From positions 9,892,501 through 9,956,500 of the forward strand of contig NC_080561.1 in assembly GCF_030253575.1 (NCBI RefSeq): DNA of 64,000 nucleotides. Reading direction: 5' to 3'. Position 1 is the stretch's first letter; each line of letters opens with the position of its first letter. The notes under the pieces are model-generated. The model saw only the letters and a list, made by a program, of their open reading frames with translations. It did not search any database and was not told the origin of the DNA. The stretch comes from Rhododendron vialii (Eukaryota > Streptophyta > Magnoliopsida > Ericales > Ericaceae). Shown piece after piece: positions 1 to 9,293 of the stretch. Both the position numbers and the translations under genes were made by a program.

Positions 1-37
1 TTAATGTGTTGCCTGTTCCATAACACCTTCCTTAAAA

Positions 38-232
38 AATAAGTATTTATTTTACATTTTCAAACTCAAAATAATGCAAATGAAAAATAATTTTTTAATT
101 TTTTTTCACCGTATTAAAGATTTCAATGAGATCTTTCAAATAAGATCCGTATTGCATATTTTTAGATTTCAATAAACCCATCATTTTTGAGCTTGAAATT
201 GTCTTCTTAAAAAATAATTACTTATTTAGCGT
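38..232. repeat. AT-rich arm of a MITE family
   Basis: The sequence resembles the reverse complement of the foldback element at 915-1160. They share blocks around 'caatgagatct' and 'tttttgagcttgaaatt'. Only one partial copy is visible here, with no clear second terminus or target duplication. It is probably a decayed or truncated MITE. No coding capacity is seen. Confidence 0.45.
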
Positions 233-289
233 TGCAGAACGAGGCTTAGCATTTTCTATTCGAGCAATGCTATAATGGTTGCATACCAC

Positions 290-669
290 TAAAGGTGCTC
301 CACAGCGTGTTGTGCACGGCAAAACAACCGCCGCTTCGACAATCGAAAACGTTCACTTCGCAGAGCTCGTCGAGTAGAACAAGTGTACCAAAAATCAGCT
401 CGATCGGATATCATTAAGTGTCTCATCCGAATATTATTATCTTGAAATTATTAAGTGTTACCAAAAAACTATGGATTTTATCTAGTGTTTTGGATCCATT
501 CGTTTCAAGATAATAATGTTCGGATGAGGCACTTAATGATATCCGATCAAGCTGATTTTTGGTACACTTGTTCTACTCGACGAGCTCTACGAAATGAACG
601 ATTCCAATCATTAGAGCGAGACTTGAGCGGCGACAATTTACCGTGCACAGCACGCTACGCAGCACCTTC
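290..669. mobile_element. Foldback MITE, about 380 bp
   Basis: The two halves are inverted repeats of each other. The left arm starts AGGTGCTCCACAGCG and the right arm, reversed, starts AGGTGCTGCGTAGCG. Inner blocks such as the one around 'atcggatatcattaagtg' recur inverted around 540-555. The flanks (about 262-290 and 670-770) align with a continuous stretch at 50605-50720 that lacks this element, so that stretch is a likely empty site. The target duplication is not clear. No open frame is convincing. The superfamily is unassigned. Confidence 0.7.
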
Positions 670-914
670 CCCAGTCCCAATACTTCATGGTACTACATGA
701 TAACTAGCGGCAAATCTTGTGCTATACATGGGCTAATTAATTAGTCGTACAATTTTATGTAACTTACAGCGTGATGTTAATTGTTAAAATTAGGTAGGAG
801 TGGCAAATAGACGGGTTTGGGTCAAATTGGATAAGTTATAGTGGGTTGGGTGTTATAAGTGGGTTGGGTCTTTAATGGGTCATTGACCCATTTAGAACCC
901 ATTAGTTATGAGCT

Positions 915-1160
915 TAGGTGGTGTTCCGGTTTCTTAAAAAAAGAACTTTTAAAAAAAGAAGGTAATTTCAAGCTCAAAAATCATATATTTACGTAAATAA
1001 TTTTTCTACCAATATGGATCTTGTTTGATAGATCTCATTGAGATCTTTTAAACGGTGCAAAAAAATTAAAAAAATATTTTTCATTTTTATTATATTTGAG
1101 TTTGAAATTACCTCCGTTTGAAAAAAAAGTACTTTTTCTAAAAGCGGAACACCACCTAAT
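915..1160. mobile_element. Foldback MITE, about 245 bp, nested in the hAT-like element
   Basis: Inverted termini GGTGGTGTTCCG and CGGAACACCACC bound an AT-rich foldback whose arms share 'gagctt/aagctc', 'gaaattacc' and 'caatgagatct' blocks. It is related to the arm at 38-232. The flanking bases (TTA and TAA) do not give an unambiguous target duplication. It is non-coding. Confidence 0.65.
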
Positions 1161-1344
1161 TATCTATACCAGACCAGACCCATCTATTTAAAATCAAACT
1201 CGACCCGCCAATTAATCCAATTACATTTTTTTTCCTGAACGTCATTAACCCAATTATATACAATGAGAATTAAAATTTACTAACCGCCAGATTTTATGGA
1301 ATAAAAATACTGTTTGGTCATGTTTTTATTTATACAAAAATGCT

Positions 1345-1717
1345 AGGGGTACATATGAAATGTACATATTATGTACATATCAATTTTGTGGGGCCCACCT
1401 CGGGTTCCACAAAGATAATTCAAACCACCTATTATTTTTCAAACATTTTTTTATAGAGCCCTGTAAAAAATCAGCACAACCCGATATCGATAAGGATTTT
1501 TTCTTAATTTATGGAGGCGAAACTACTTAACTGCCTAGTTTCGCCCCTACAAATTCAGAAAAAATCCTTACCGATATCGGGTTGAGCTGATTTTTTACAG
1601 GGCTCCATAAAAAGATGTTTTAAAAATAATGAGCGGTTCGAATCATCTTTATGAAACCCGAATTGGACCCCACAAAATCTATATGTACATTATATGTACA
1701 TGTTATATGTACCAATA
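1345..1717. mobile_element. Foldback MITE, about 370 bp, nested in the hAT-like element
   Basis: Terminal regions rich in 'gtacatat' are inverted copies of each other. The arms contain matching blocks: 'gtggggcccacctcggg' opposite 'cccgaattggacccca', and 'atcagcacaacccgatatcg' opposite its complement near 1575-1600. It would form a long RNA hairpin if transcribed. There is no coding capacity. Confidence 0.65.
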
Positions 1718-1791
1718 GCAACACTCTTATTTATATATATTCAGTCGAATTAGTTCTTACATTTATGTTCATCAGTCTTTCCCGGATTATA

Positions 1792-2017
1792 TAGGGTTGC
1801 AAATAAACCGAGTTGCTTGCTAGCAATTCGAGGCTAGGATCATATTGACTCGGCTTGACTCGTTTAGTAATCGAGTTGAACTCGGGCTCAAGTTTTAGGC
1901 TTGTGTAAAAAATGAGTCGAGCTCAACACTCTAAAGCTCGGCTCGGCACGACTCAAAAAACTCGGCTCGTTAAGAGCCAAGCTTAAACACTACAAAACTC
2001 GGCTCATTTGCACCCCT
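1792..2017. repeat. CGAGC/CTCGG-rich dispersed repeat
   Basis: This is a compositionally biased repeat made of degenerate GCTCGG/CCGAGC words with ends resembling AGGGTTGCAAAT and CATTTGCACCCCT. Related stretches are at 4525-4680, 15925-16060 and 54950-55119. The inverted ends suggest a small hAT-type non-autonomous element. No target duplication was found. Confidence 0.5.
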
Positions 2018-2184
2018 GGCCAGATGTATAACATGAACTGCTCAGATCATAGTTTTAAATCTCGAGTGGAGCCAAAGAAAGGGGTGTTTTGCTCAGATCA
2101 TAGTAGACTAGTAGTTTGGGAGTGAGCTTAACCAAATAAGCAATTTCCAAATTCTAGAGAGAGAAACAAACAAACAGAGACGAA

Positions 2185-2334
2185 ATGCAAGGAAATTGGA
2201 GAAGTTATACTAGTAACGAAGACGAGATCAGCTATGGAGATCACTCGGTGTCGCCTGTCGGCAAGAGAGGGAGGAGATTGTTTCATGAAGGTTTTTTTTG
2301 TTGGGCAATATTCATGACTTATTGGGTCATTTAA
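2185..2334 (+). other. Short unrecognised ORF inside the hAT-like element
   Basis: A 49-codon open frame begins with an ATG and reads acidic and polar at first, then basic (KRGRR) before the stop. It is preceded by a purine-rich leader with GAGAGA and CAAACAAACAGAG motifs typical of plant 5' untranslated regions, so it could be a captured first exon. No family is recognised and no splice partner is visible. Confidence 0.2.
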
Positions 2335-2573
2335 ATTCACCGAATTAAGACCCAATTAATAAATGGGTTAGATGAGTTGGACCCATTCTAACCCAACTAA
2401 TAAATGGGTTGGGTTGGACCTATTTTCTAATGGATGGATTTGTGTTAAATAATGAGTATCGGTTCAATTTGCCACCCCTAAAATTAGGCATTTTACAAAG
2501 TAGTTGTATAGAGAAGCACTGTTTAGAAACTTAATAAGTTTTTGTTTGATTAAAAAAAGAACAAGTTTTTGGT

Positions 2574-2692
2574 CAACAAATCGGCTTTTTCCTGAATAGA
2601 CTTCTGTAGAAGAACTTCTTGCGACTCGGCACTAGCACCTTTTATGGCTGCTGCGTAAGCTTCAGCTAAATCACCATATTTCATAGCCACAA
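2574..2692 (-). pseudogene. Candidate isolated coding exon, unrecognised
   Basis: On the minus strand a pyrimidine-rich tract ending TTTTGCCCACAG is a good splice acceptor. It is followed by about 40 open codons with a soluble helical look (VAMKYGDLAEAYAAAIKG, then a segment rich in E, Q and K) before a stop. No family could be assigned and no neighbouring exon was found. It may be a stray fragment of a duplicated gene. Confidence 0.3.
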
Positions 2693-2699
2693 CTGTGGG

Positions 2700-3288
2700 C
2701 AAAATTCAGGACGGGCTCCAATACCTGACATACTTAGTTCTTTCTACCTCCATGCCGGTTGCTTGATATTCCACCAAAATATACGTTCTTCATTGTTTTA
2801 CTGTTCCTGATCTCTGTTTGGATTCTATACAGCCGGCAGCCGCACTGTTGCGCTCTCGTGAAGGATTGGATATATGATACTTTTTGAATTTGTGTTAGGG
2901 TTGGAAATTCGTTCTTTTTGTAGCTTTCGGACAGTGTGTTCCCGTAAAATTTCTGGGGGAAATAAAATAGATTTGGTATGAAATATGGTGAATTGGTGCT
3001 TAATTTTTTTGCAGCAAGTGTATGGTCTAAGCATGTTTAGGATACTTATGGTACGATAAAAGACAAGATCAATGTGGCAAAGGAAGGGTTTCCAGTTGGG
3101 CATGTATTCCTATGCTCCAATATGTTGCTGAGAAGAAGACATGAGTGAATATCATCCCTAGGGCTAGGGAACAAGACTTGAAAACAGGGCGGGCCCAGAC
3201 ACAAGGCCCACAAGGCTTGGGCCTTGGGCATTTCCAAAATGCCCAATTTTTGGAACACCCCAATTTTTTTTTAGTATTTGGGTTGGGT
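2700..3288. other. No gene supported
   Basis: This stretch contains GC-balanced unique-looking DNA with short shadow frames on both strands and no convincing splice signals or protein motifs. A GGGCC/GGCCC-rich patch lies at 3185-3230, just before the dispersed repeat. Confidence 0.4.
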
Positions 3289-4690
3289 AGGACTCTTTTT
3301 AGAAAAGGAACAGTCCAAGTTTCAGAAGCAAAGCCCAGTGTCTAGAGCATTGGTACTGAGGCTGTAGGACTTTCTATTTATAAAAGACTTTCTTTGCCTT
3401 CAGTTTCATTGTTTCCTTCAACTAGCAATGTGGAACTATCGGTGGGAGGCTTTGTTTTGCAACTTGTTTGTCCCACGTCAACAGAGCAAAGGCTCAATTG
3501 GTAAAGTGCTCATCTATAAAGCCCTCTACTCCACTTGTTCCACTTGCTCACAGAGTGGCTGCACATAAATGCAACACGTGGGCAACAAGTATCGACATTT
3601 TTTAGTTGGATAGGACTCTTTTTAGAAAAGGCTCGGTCTAAGTTTCAAAAGCAAGGCTCAGTCCCTAGAGCATTGATACTGAGGCTGTATAACTTTCTAC
3701 TTATAAAAGATTCTTTGTCTTCATTGTTTTCTTCAACTAACAATGTGGGACCAGAGTTGTGAAATCTGTTCCGTACCGGTGCTTAAACGGAACACAAACA
3801 CTAGAGATCCGTTCCGGTTGAAATACCGGCCAATACCGGATGTACCGGACGATACCGGTCTGTTTCGAACATTTTCCGGTGTTCCGGCTGGTACAAAATT
3901 ACCTTCTCTCTCTTTTTCTTTTCTTTTTTTTAAACATTTTGTTTATGTTTATACTTAAAATTATGCAAAATGGTAGATATATATTAAATATATATATAAT
4001 ATTAATTGCGGTAAATCCGGAACGGTACCGGGATACAGCCCGGTACCGGTACATACCATTTCAGTAGTGAAAACGGTACGCTGGCCGGTACGGTATTGAC
4101 AACTTTGTGTGGGACTATAGGTGAGAGACTTTGTTTTGCTACTTGTTTGTTCCACATTGACAGAGCAAAGGCTTAATTGACAAAGTGCTCACGTATAAAG
4201 CCCTCTACTCCAATCAACGGGATTTAATACTATAGTTTTGGCTTTCTCGTACAGTGACTATTTATTTATTTTTCCATAAAAATTGTCAAGTGTTTAGGGC
4301 ACTATTCTTATAACAGGCCTTGGGCACCCAAATACATTGGACTGGCCTTGCTTGAAAATGAACGGTAAGATAAATGTATTTTGATCACATGGTTATAGAT
4401 GCTCAACTGATCCTAATGAAATGTTGCATGAATACTACTCGTCGAGATGAAGACATAGTAAGATTTATATCAAATAACTGGGCTTCGAGTGGGTCCCATA
4501 TTGGCCATTGGTGTGCTGTGCATAGGACTGCAAACAAACCGAGCTGCTCGTGAGCAGCTCAAGGTTTGACTCGACTTGTTTAGTAATTGAGTCGCGCTTG
4601 AGTTTTAGACAGCTTGAGCTTTCTTGTTTATAAAGGCTTATTTAGTGAATGAACTGGACTTGACTCGCTTACACCCTCACAGCAAGTCTA
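3289..4690. repeat. Dispersed repeat, tandemly duplicated, shared with 54417-55119
   Basis: Two tandem copies start near 3289 and 3610 with 'gactctttttagaaaagg' and end with 'ataaagccctctactcc'. The second copy is split by a hAT-type MITE at 3752-4107 and then extends to about 4690. A single copy is present in the same orientation at 54417-55119, including the CGAGC-rich tail. Part of the motif (a 'ccctctactcc'-like segment) recurs near 16200. It is non-coding, and the similarity marks an old duplication between the two ends of the window. Confidence 0.65.
3752..4107. mobile_element. hAT-type MITE, 356 bp
   Basis: Terminal inverted repeats CAGAGTTGT and (reversed) CAAAGTTGT are followed inward by CCGTACCGG-rich sequence on both sides. 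The exact 8-bp duplication TGTGGGAC flanks it (3744-3751 and 4108-4115). The paralogous repeat copies at 3428-3445 and 54545-54560 are continuous across this point, which confirms an insertion. There is no transposase. Confidence 0.85.
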
Positions 4691-5333
4691 GTTAGGGATG
4701 GCATTCAGGGCGGATATTGGATTTTCCGTCCCCGATCCCCGAAACCGAAGTACCACTCATATCCGCCCCGATAACCGAACGGGGAGGGAAGAAGGAAACC
4801 ATAACCGAGCCATTCGGTTTTCGGGTAACCCTCAAACCGAATGGGTAACCGAACCAGATCACAAAAAGAGAAAAAAAAATCAATATTCAATCATTTTCAT
4901 TCTCTAACAGATGAGCGAACATCTTCGATGAAAGTTGTACTAAAGGGGGAGAGAGAGAGACCTGCGCCCAGAGAGAGCAAGATCGACGATGTACGGAGGA
5001 GGGCCGTGATGATTGACTGCGGAGGGTGATGATCGACAAACGGCGGAGGGGTGATGATCTACAAACGGCAACTGGGTATCTTTGATATAGAGTGAGAATG
5101 AGGAATGAGGTATGAAAGGCAACTGAGTATATGTTGCCATTAAAGGGCATTTTTGTCTAAAATTTGGCAAAAGTATTGACATGTGCCTTGCAACAAACGG
5201 TACTCAAACTGAAGGGTGCTCCTTGGGTAACGGTAGAAGATGAGGGGGTGTGTATGGACATTTTTAAAGGTTAGAGGGTGTCCGTGTTTAAACTGAATAG
5301 ATGAGGGGGTGTTCGTGTAATTTCATCTTAATT
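4691..5333. other. Repeat-derived spacer, no gene supported
   Basis: It begins TAGGGATGGCA with CCGAAC/GGGGCGG-rich sequence, like the degenerate ends of hAT-type MITEs. A GAGAGAGA tract follows, and from about 5150 there is a 'gagggggtgt..cgtgtaatttc' repeat that ends at the breakpoint of the dioxygenase copy (about 5334). The open frames across it are in several frames and none looks like a known protein. Confidence 0.4.
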
Positions 5334-5693
5334 TTTTAAATGAATTGATAGTTAACAATCTAATTATAGCAATCTACAACATGACAATATATCATACCAT
5401 TCGAGCGAGGCCCATGATGGTCCCACAAGTCTGAATTGGATAAACCAAGTGGACTAGCTAGAGAGAAACTAGCTATAGCTTGATTCTTACCGGAAATTAG
5501 GAGGGTATCCCAACCACCAATTATGCAACTCCACGAGCTCCTTGTCATCGGGATCATGGGAAACCGGCATCACCATTGGACTCTCAACGGCAAGATCAAA
5601 CACCTCTTTCCAGTCCCGAACGTTCTTCATCCCTCTTCACCTGTCCAAGTACAGGTAAATTCAAATAACAAGAAAATTTAATTTGGTAGGTTA

Positions 5694-5696
<3 letters not shown>

Positions 5697-5723
<27 letters not shown>
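5697..5723. repeat. ATT microsatellite
   Basis: This is an uninterrupted ATT run of about nine units within intron 1 of the truncated dioxygenase copy. The intact paralogue lacks it at the matching point (about 57785-57800). Confidence 0.85.
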
Positions 5724-5726
<3 letters not shown>

Positions 5727-5894
5727 GGTATGTTATAACATACTCCATATACGTACAAGAGATTTCTCTTTGCACCACGAGCAATGCTTCCCTCTCGTAG
5801 AAGTGCATGGGCCCAAGCTCGGTTTTGGACATAGGCTCACTAGGCAACCGCTTAGGATCTCCAATTTTGGGCCCAATAATTGTAGTCCGGCTCT

Positions 5895-6250
5895 TATGAG
5901 GACCACCTCATTTTAATAAAATGCGGACCTCACTTTTCAGATCGAATTCGATGATCCGAGCCGCTCAATGTGTTCAGAACGTGATTTTAAGGATACTTGT
6001 GAGAAATCAGCAAAAAAATTGATAGGGAATGGCTTCATCCGAGCAGTTTTTGTTTATTTTTTATCGAATGGTTCAAACAAAAACTGCTCGGATGAAGCCC
6101 TTCCCGATCATTTTTTTTGCCGATTTCTTGCGGATACTCTTAAAATCACGTTCTAAACATATTGAGCGGCTCGGATCATCGAAATTCGAGTGGAAAATGG
6201 AAGAAATGAGGAGGTCCGCATTTTAACTAAAATGCGGACTCCCTCATTTG
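5895..6250. mobile_element. Foldback MITE in intron of the dioxygenase copy
   Basis: Long inverted arms include AAAATGCGGACCTC near both ends. The core starts 'gatccgagccgctcaatgtg' and pairs with its complement around 6150-6175, and the centre folds on an 'aaaactgctcggatgaa' block. The same core occurs at 13140-13390 with different outer arms. The target duplication was not resolved. The intact paralogue's intron 1 lacks this element. Confidence 0.7.
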
Positions 6251-6334
6251 AGACTGATTGCAATAATTGAGCCCCTAAATAGTAGAATATACTAAATATT
6301 ATGTATGTGATCACTACGTACTTTACTACTATGC

Positions 6335-6432
6335 TATGTAGCACGGTGGTAAGGCGCGCATGTATTGAGCGATTGCGAGTTCGATCCCTGGTTCCTTCAA
6401 TTTTTAACGCCACAATTTTGCAACTTGTACAC
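6335..6432 (+). repeat. tRNA-like (SINE-type) segment
   Basis: The sequence has an A-box-like TAGCACGGTGGTAAGGCG and, about 30 bp later, a B-box-like GAGTTCGATCC, the internal RNA polymerase III promoter pattern of tRNA-derived SINEs. An A-rich run follows at 6432-6442. It cannot fold as a complete tRNA and no second copy or target duplication was identified. Confidence 0.4.
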
Positions 6433-7108
6433 AAAAAAAAAAGGTTTCAAAACAATGCTTTCGGGGCTTGAACTCACGTCTTGAGGTACTAAACTACAAA
6501 ACTACCTTGTTTCTTATATCGAACAGCTAATAGATTTACTAGAAAATGAGAGGCCCCATTTTCAAGACCCGCCTAAGGCTTTGGAAATCTTTGGGCTGGA
6601 CCTGCGTGGCCCCAAACACCTTTTAAGTCTATACTCCTTTTAAATCTACTCGTTTATCCATACTTAGAAAGCAGCACTTTTGCCCAACAATCTTCTACCA
6701 TCATCTCTCCAAACAATAAATAATCTGACCTTAACCATTTGATTAAACTCTTAAGGAAATTTTTAATAGAGTTGGAAATCCTGCCTCCACCATTGTCTAA
6801 GACTCTAAAAATGGTACACTATTCGAGAAATTTCGAGCGTGAAATTAGATTGTTACCTTCCCTTTTTCCTCCTTGGACTGCGCAAAGAACTCTCTCGCCG
6901 CCGACTCAATATTCCGGCGCAATTCTAGTGGGACTCCATGGTTTACAACTTGGAAGAATCCCCATTCCTTGCTTGCGTCCCTTATATCAGCTAAAAGGTT
7001 GGACTTGGCCGAGAGATCGATCAGTGGTATGTTTTCGGCCTCGGTGATGGCGTGCTTGGGCCTGTGTTCAGTGGCATGAAAATAAGCTGAATCCGCTACA
7101 TCCACCAT

Positions 7109-7746
7109 AGTTATGGTTTGGAAGATGTACCTAGCTAGCTAGTTAGTAATTTCTCTGTTTTGGGTTGCTGAAATAATTTGTTTCGAAAGATTGTTTCAAA
7201 TGCTATTGATCTAACAGTGCAATTTATAGAACAGAGTGGGACTGAATTTGGACGAGTTTTGGTACCACATTGATTAAAGAAGGGGAAAGTTGGGAAACTA
7301 GTCAAAGCCTTGCACCATTTCTGTTTGTAGGGTCTTGTCATGCATTGCGTATAATGCAAAAGCATATTTGAAAATTGAAACTTTTAAAAAGAAGCTATTA
7401 GTATTTTGTTAAAAATCCTTATCAGTAGATTCTGGGATTCAAGGGATTCAATAATTTTACAAATACACAAACACTTATACACACACTCACAAAGATGGTG
7501 GGCCCCACACACACTCCTTTGTATTTGTGTGTGTTTGTAGAATGATTGTTAGGAATTTCCTATAATTTGGAAAGCGATTTAAGACAGGCTCCAAAGAAAC
7601 TGGATTTGGAGTGCTTTTCGAACCAAATTTTAGAGTTTTACAATTCCAAAAGTTAATTTTTAATTAGTATATTATTTTAGCATGCACCACTAGCTTTTAC
7701 TTCAGCTAAATTATTGTCGCCTAATTACAATTTCACATATATGATA
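7109..7746 (-). promoter_or_regulatory. Duplicated dioxygenase promoter region
   Basis: The first 230 bp upstream of the pseudogene ATG align with the promoter of the intact gene (57000-57234). Shared blocks include a TATA-like box (TCTATAAAT here, TCTATATATATC there) and the leader around 'acagagaaattactaac'. Further upstream the two copies diverge by small indels until the shared Stowaway MITE. No specific transcription-factor site is claimed. Confidence 0.6.
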
Positions 7747-8018
7747 CTCCCTCCGTCCCTTTTTTTGTGTCCAGTATTCCATTTTGGGCTGTCCCTTAAT
7801 AAGTGTCCATTTTGTAAAGTTAGGAGGGTAAAAGTTGGTGCATTGTCCATTTTGTCCCTAAAAGTAGATTTTATTTTGAAAAGTTAGTGAATAAAAATGT
7901 AATGATGATGGGTAAGTAGGGAAAGTGAAGGAAAAAATTGATGTGAAAAATGTAAGGATGATGTTTTTTTAATAAGTTGAAGTTACGAAGCAAGACACTT
8001 AAAAAGGGACGAAAGGAG
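7747..8018. mobile_element. Stowaway-like MITE, 272 bp (copy 1)
   Basis: Terminal inverted repeats CTCCCTCCGTCCC and (reversed) CTCCTTTCGTCCC are flanked by TA on both sides, the Tc1/mariner-type Stowaway signature. A copy of identical length and very similar sequence lies at 56352-56623, at the same distance and relative orientation upstream of the paralogous dioxygenase gene. It was therefore probably present before that duplication. Confidence 0.88.
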
Positions 8019-8284
8019 TAAATAATTTTATCCACATCTACTAAAAAATCTATCGTATAAAATTAACTAGAATATAAAGTTATAATATTGAATATATTCT
8101 GACTACTACAGCAAGCATGCCAATAGGATCTCTTATTTCAAGGAAAATGAATTTATTAATAATTGTTCTATTTATATTTTATAAAAATCAGTAAATCACT
8201 CCCTTTTTAATCAGGACTTCATCATTCAATACAAGCTTTCTTTTCAGATGTTAATCAAGTACCCTATTGCTCTTGTAAAACCTT

Positions 8285-8634
8285 AAGTTTCCCGTGCACT
8301 GTTCATGATTGTGCTCCAAGGCAATTTAGTTTATCCTCCACTTTCCATCTGGATATAAAGCAACATTAAGGCAAGCTGGACACTCGGTCTTTGTTTGTGG
8401 CCGTGGTTTGACCGGGTTGCTCGTTCTCACCCTTGTCTTTCCACCACAACTACATTGAATAGTTACATGCCTCAAGTTTCCATCTCTTCCCTTCTTCGAC
8501 GTTCTTTTAGCTACACCATACCCATTTCCTTTAGCATATCTTGAGTAATACACATAAGCTTCGTTTTGGTGTGTCGAATTCCATCCCCACTTTCGGTTCC
8601 TTAGCTTTATCTTCACAATTTTATGTTGCCTCAT
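8285..8634 (-). pseudogene. FAR1-type DNA-binding domain fragment with premature stop
   Basis: The translation shows the FAR1/FRS N-terminal domain pattern: a NEAYVYYSRYAKGNGYGV helix region, a basic SKKGRDGN stretch, CSCGG, a TECPACLNVAL cysteine pair, then DGKWRIN. The next codon is TAA, after which the same frame continues IALEHNHE, the conserved end of the FAR1 domain (its His pair). The stop therefore interrupts the zinc-binding module. FAR1/FRS proteins derive from MULE transposases, so this could be a host FRS relic or a MULE relic. A possible upstream exon lies around 8880-9000 on the same strand. No transposase core follows downstream. Confidence 0.6.
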
Positions 8635-8639
8635 TTCGT

Positions 8640-9251
8640 TCCTTATTAGTATCTATCTCATCACTCTCTTTTTTTGAAGAACCACTCAATACCTCTTGTT
8701 CTTCTTACTGTCTCCACTCCATACCTCTTTTTCTTCTTTTACATCTCTACAAAATTGGAAATAAAATTACAAGTAATTAAATAAATGCAATGCATGTGTA
8801 TAAAATCTGATTTAATAAAATGTTCACCTATTGTGAAAAAACAATGTCAATTGTCTTAAACTATGGGCAGATACCTTCCAAAATCAATTTGGCCATCTGA
8901 GTTTGTCGTCCGCTTTGGCAATGGAGGAGGCATTGCTGACGGAATAGAGTCCGGCGACATCAGAGACGATGGTGATTGTAACGAAAACATCACTTACTGG
9001 TTAAAAAAAAGGTAGATCAGCAAAAATAAACATCACTTCCAAGTATTGCTCACAAAACAATAAGACAGAAAAACTACTAAACTGTATCACCTTTTTATCC
9101 ATTGAAATACAAAATGAGTCCATGAAATATTGGTTAGTCCATGCACAATCAGTCAATAAAGGAAAACTACAAAACTACAAAATCAAATCTTCATTCACAG
9201 ACCTGCAAGTACTGAAACCTAACAAAAGATAAAGACATACAAAACCACTTG

Positions 9252-9293
<42 letters not shown>

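Larger units (their letters stand above)
795..2480. mobile_element. Non-autonomous hAT-like element with nested MITEs
   Basis: The termini are inverted: TAGGAGTGGCAAAT at the left and, reversed, TAGGGGTGGCAAAT at the right. They are flanked by an exact 8-bp duplication AAATTAGG (787-794 and 2481-2488). An 8-bp duplication with a TAGGG-type terminus is a hAT signature. Subterminal regions are rich in short GGGTT/AACCC motifs. The interior carries at least two other foldback elements (915-1160 and 1345-1717), a CGAGC-rich repeat (1792-2017) and a short gene-like segment (2185-2334). No transposase is visible. Confidence 0.75.
5334..7108 (-). pseudogene. Truncated 2-OG/Fe(II) dioxygenase copy (exons 1-2 only)
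   Basis: This is an inverted partial duplicate of the gene at 57235-59353. Exon 1 (7108-6857, 84 codons) is open and encodes the N-terminal DIOX_N region with the motif EWGFFQVVNHGVPLELRR. A GT donor follows. Exon 2 (5640-5491) has intact splice borders but has lost 38 bp relative to 57873-57910, which shifts the frame. Homology continues into intron 2 and stops near 5334. Exons 3-4, which carry the iron ligands (HxD...H) and the RxS 2-oxoglutarate motif, are absent, so the protein cannot be a working dioxygenase. The promoter is also duplicated (see 7109-8018). Intron 1 is enlarged to about 1.2 kb by repeats, including a MITE. It is surely non-functional as an enzyme but may still be transcribed. 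Confidence 0.88.

Noticed and set aside
6335..6432. Possible tRNA gene
   Set aside because: A- and B-box-like sequences are present but the acceptor and anticodon stems do not pair, so only a SINE-type relic is supported.
8541..8780. 79-codon plus-strand frame
   Set aside because: It is the complement of the FAR1-type fragment plus pyrimidine-rich flank, with no motif of its own.
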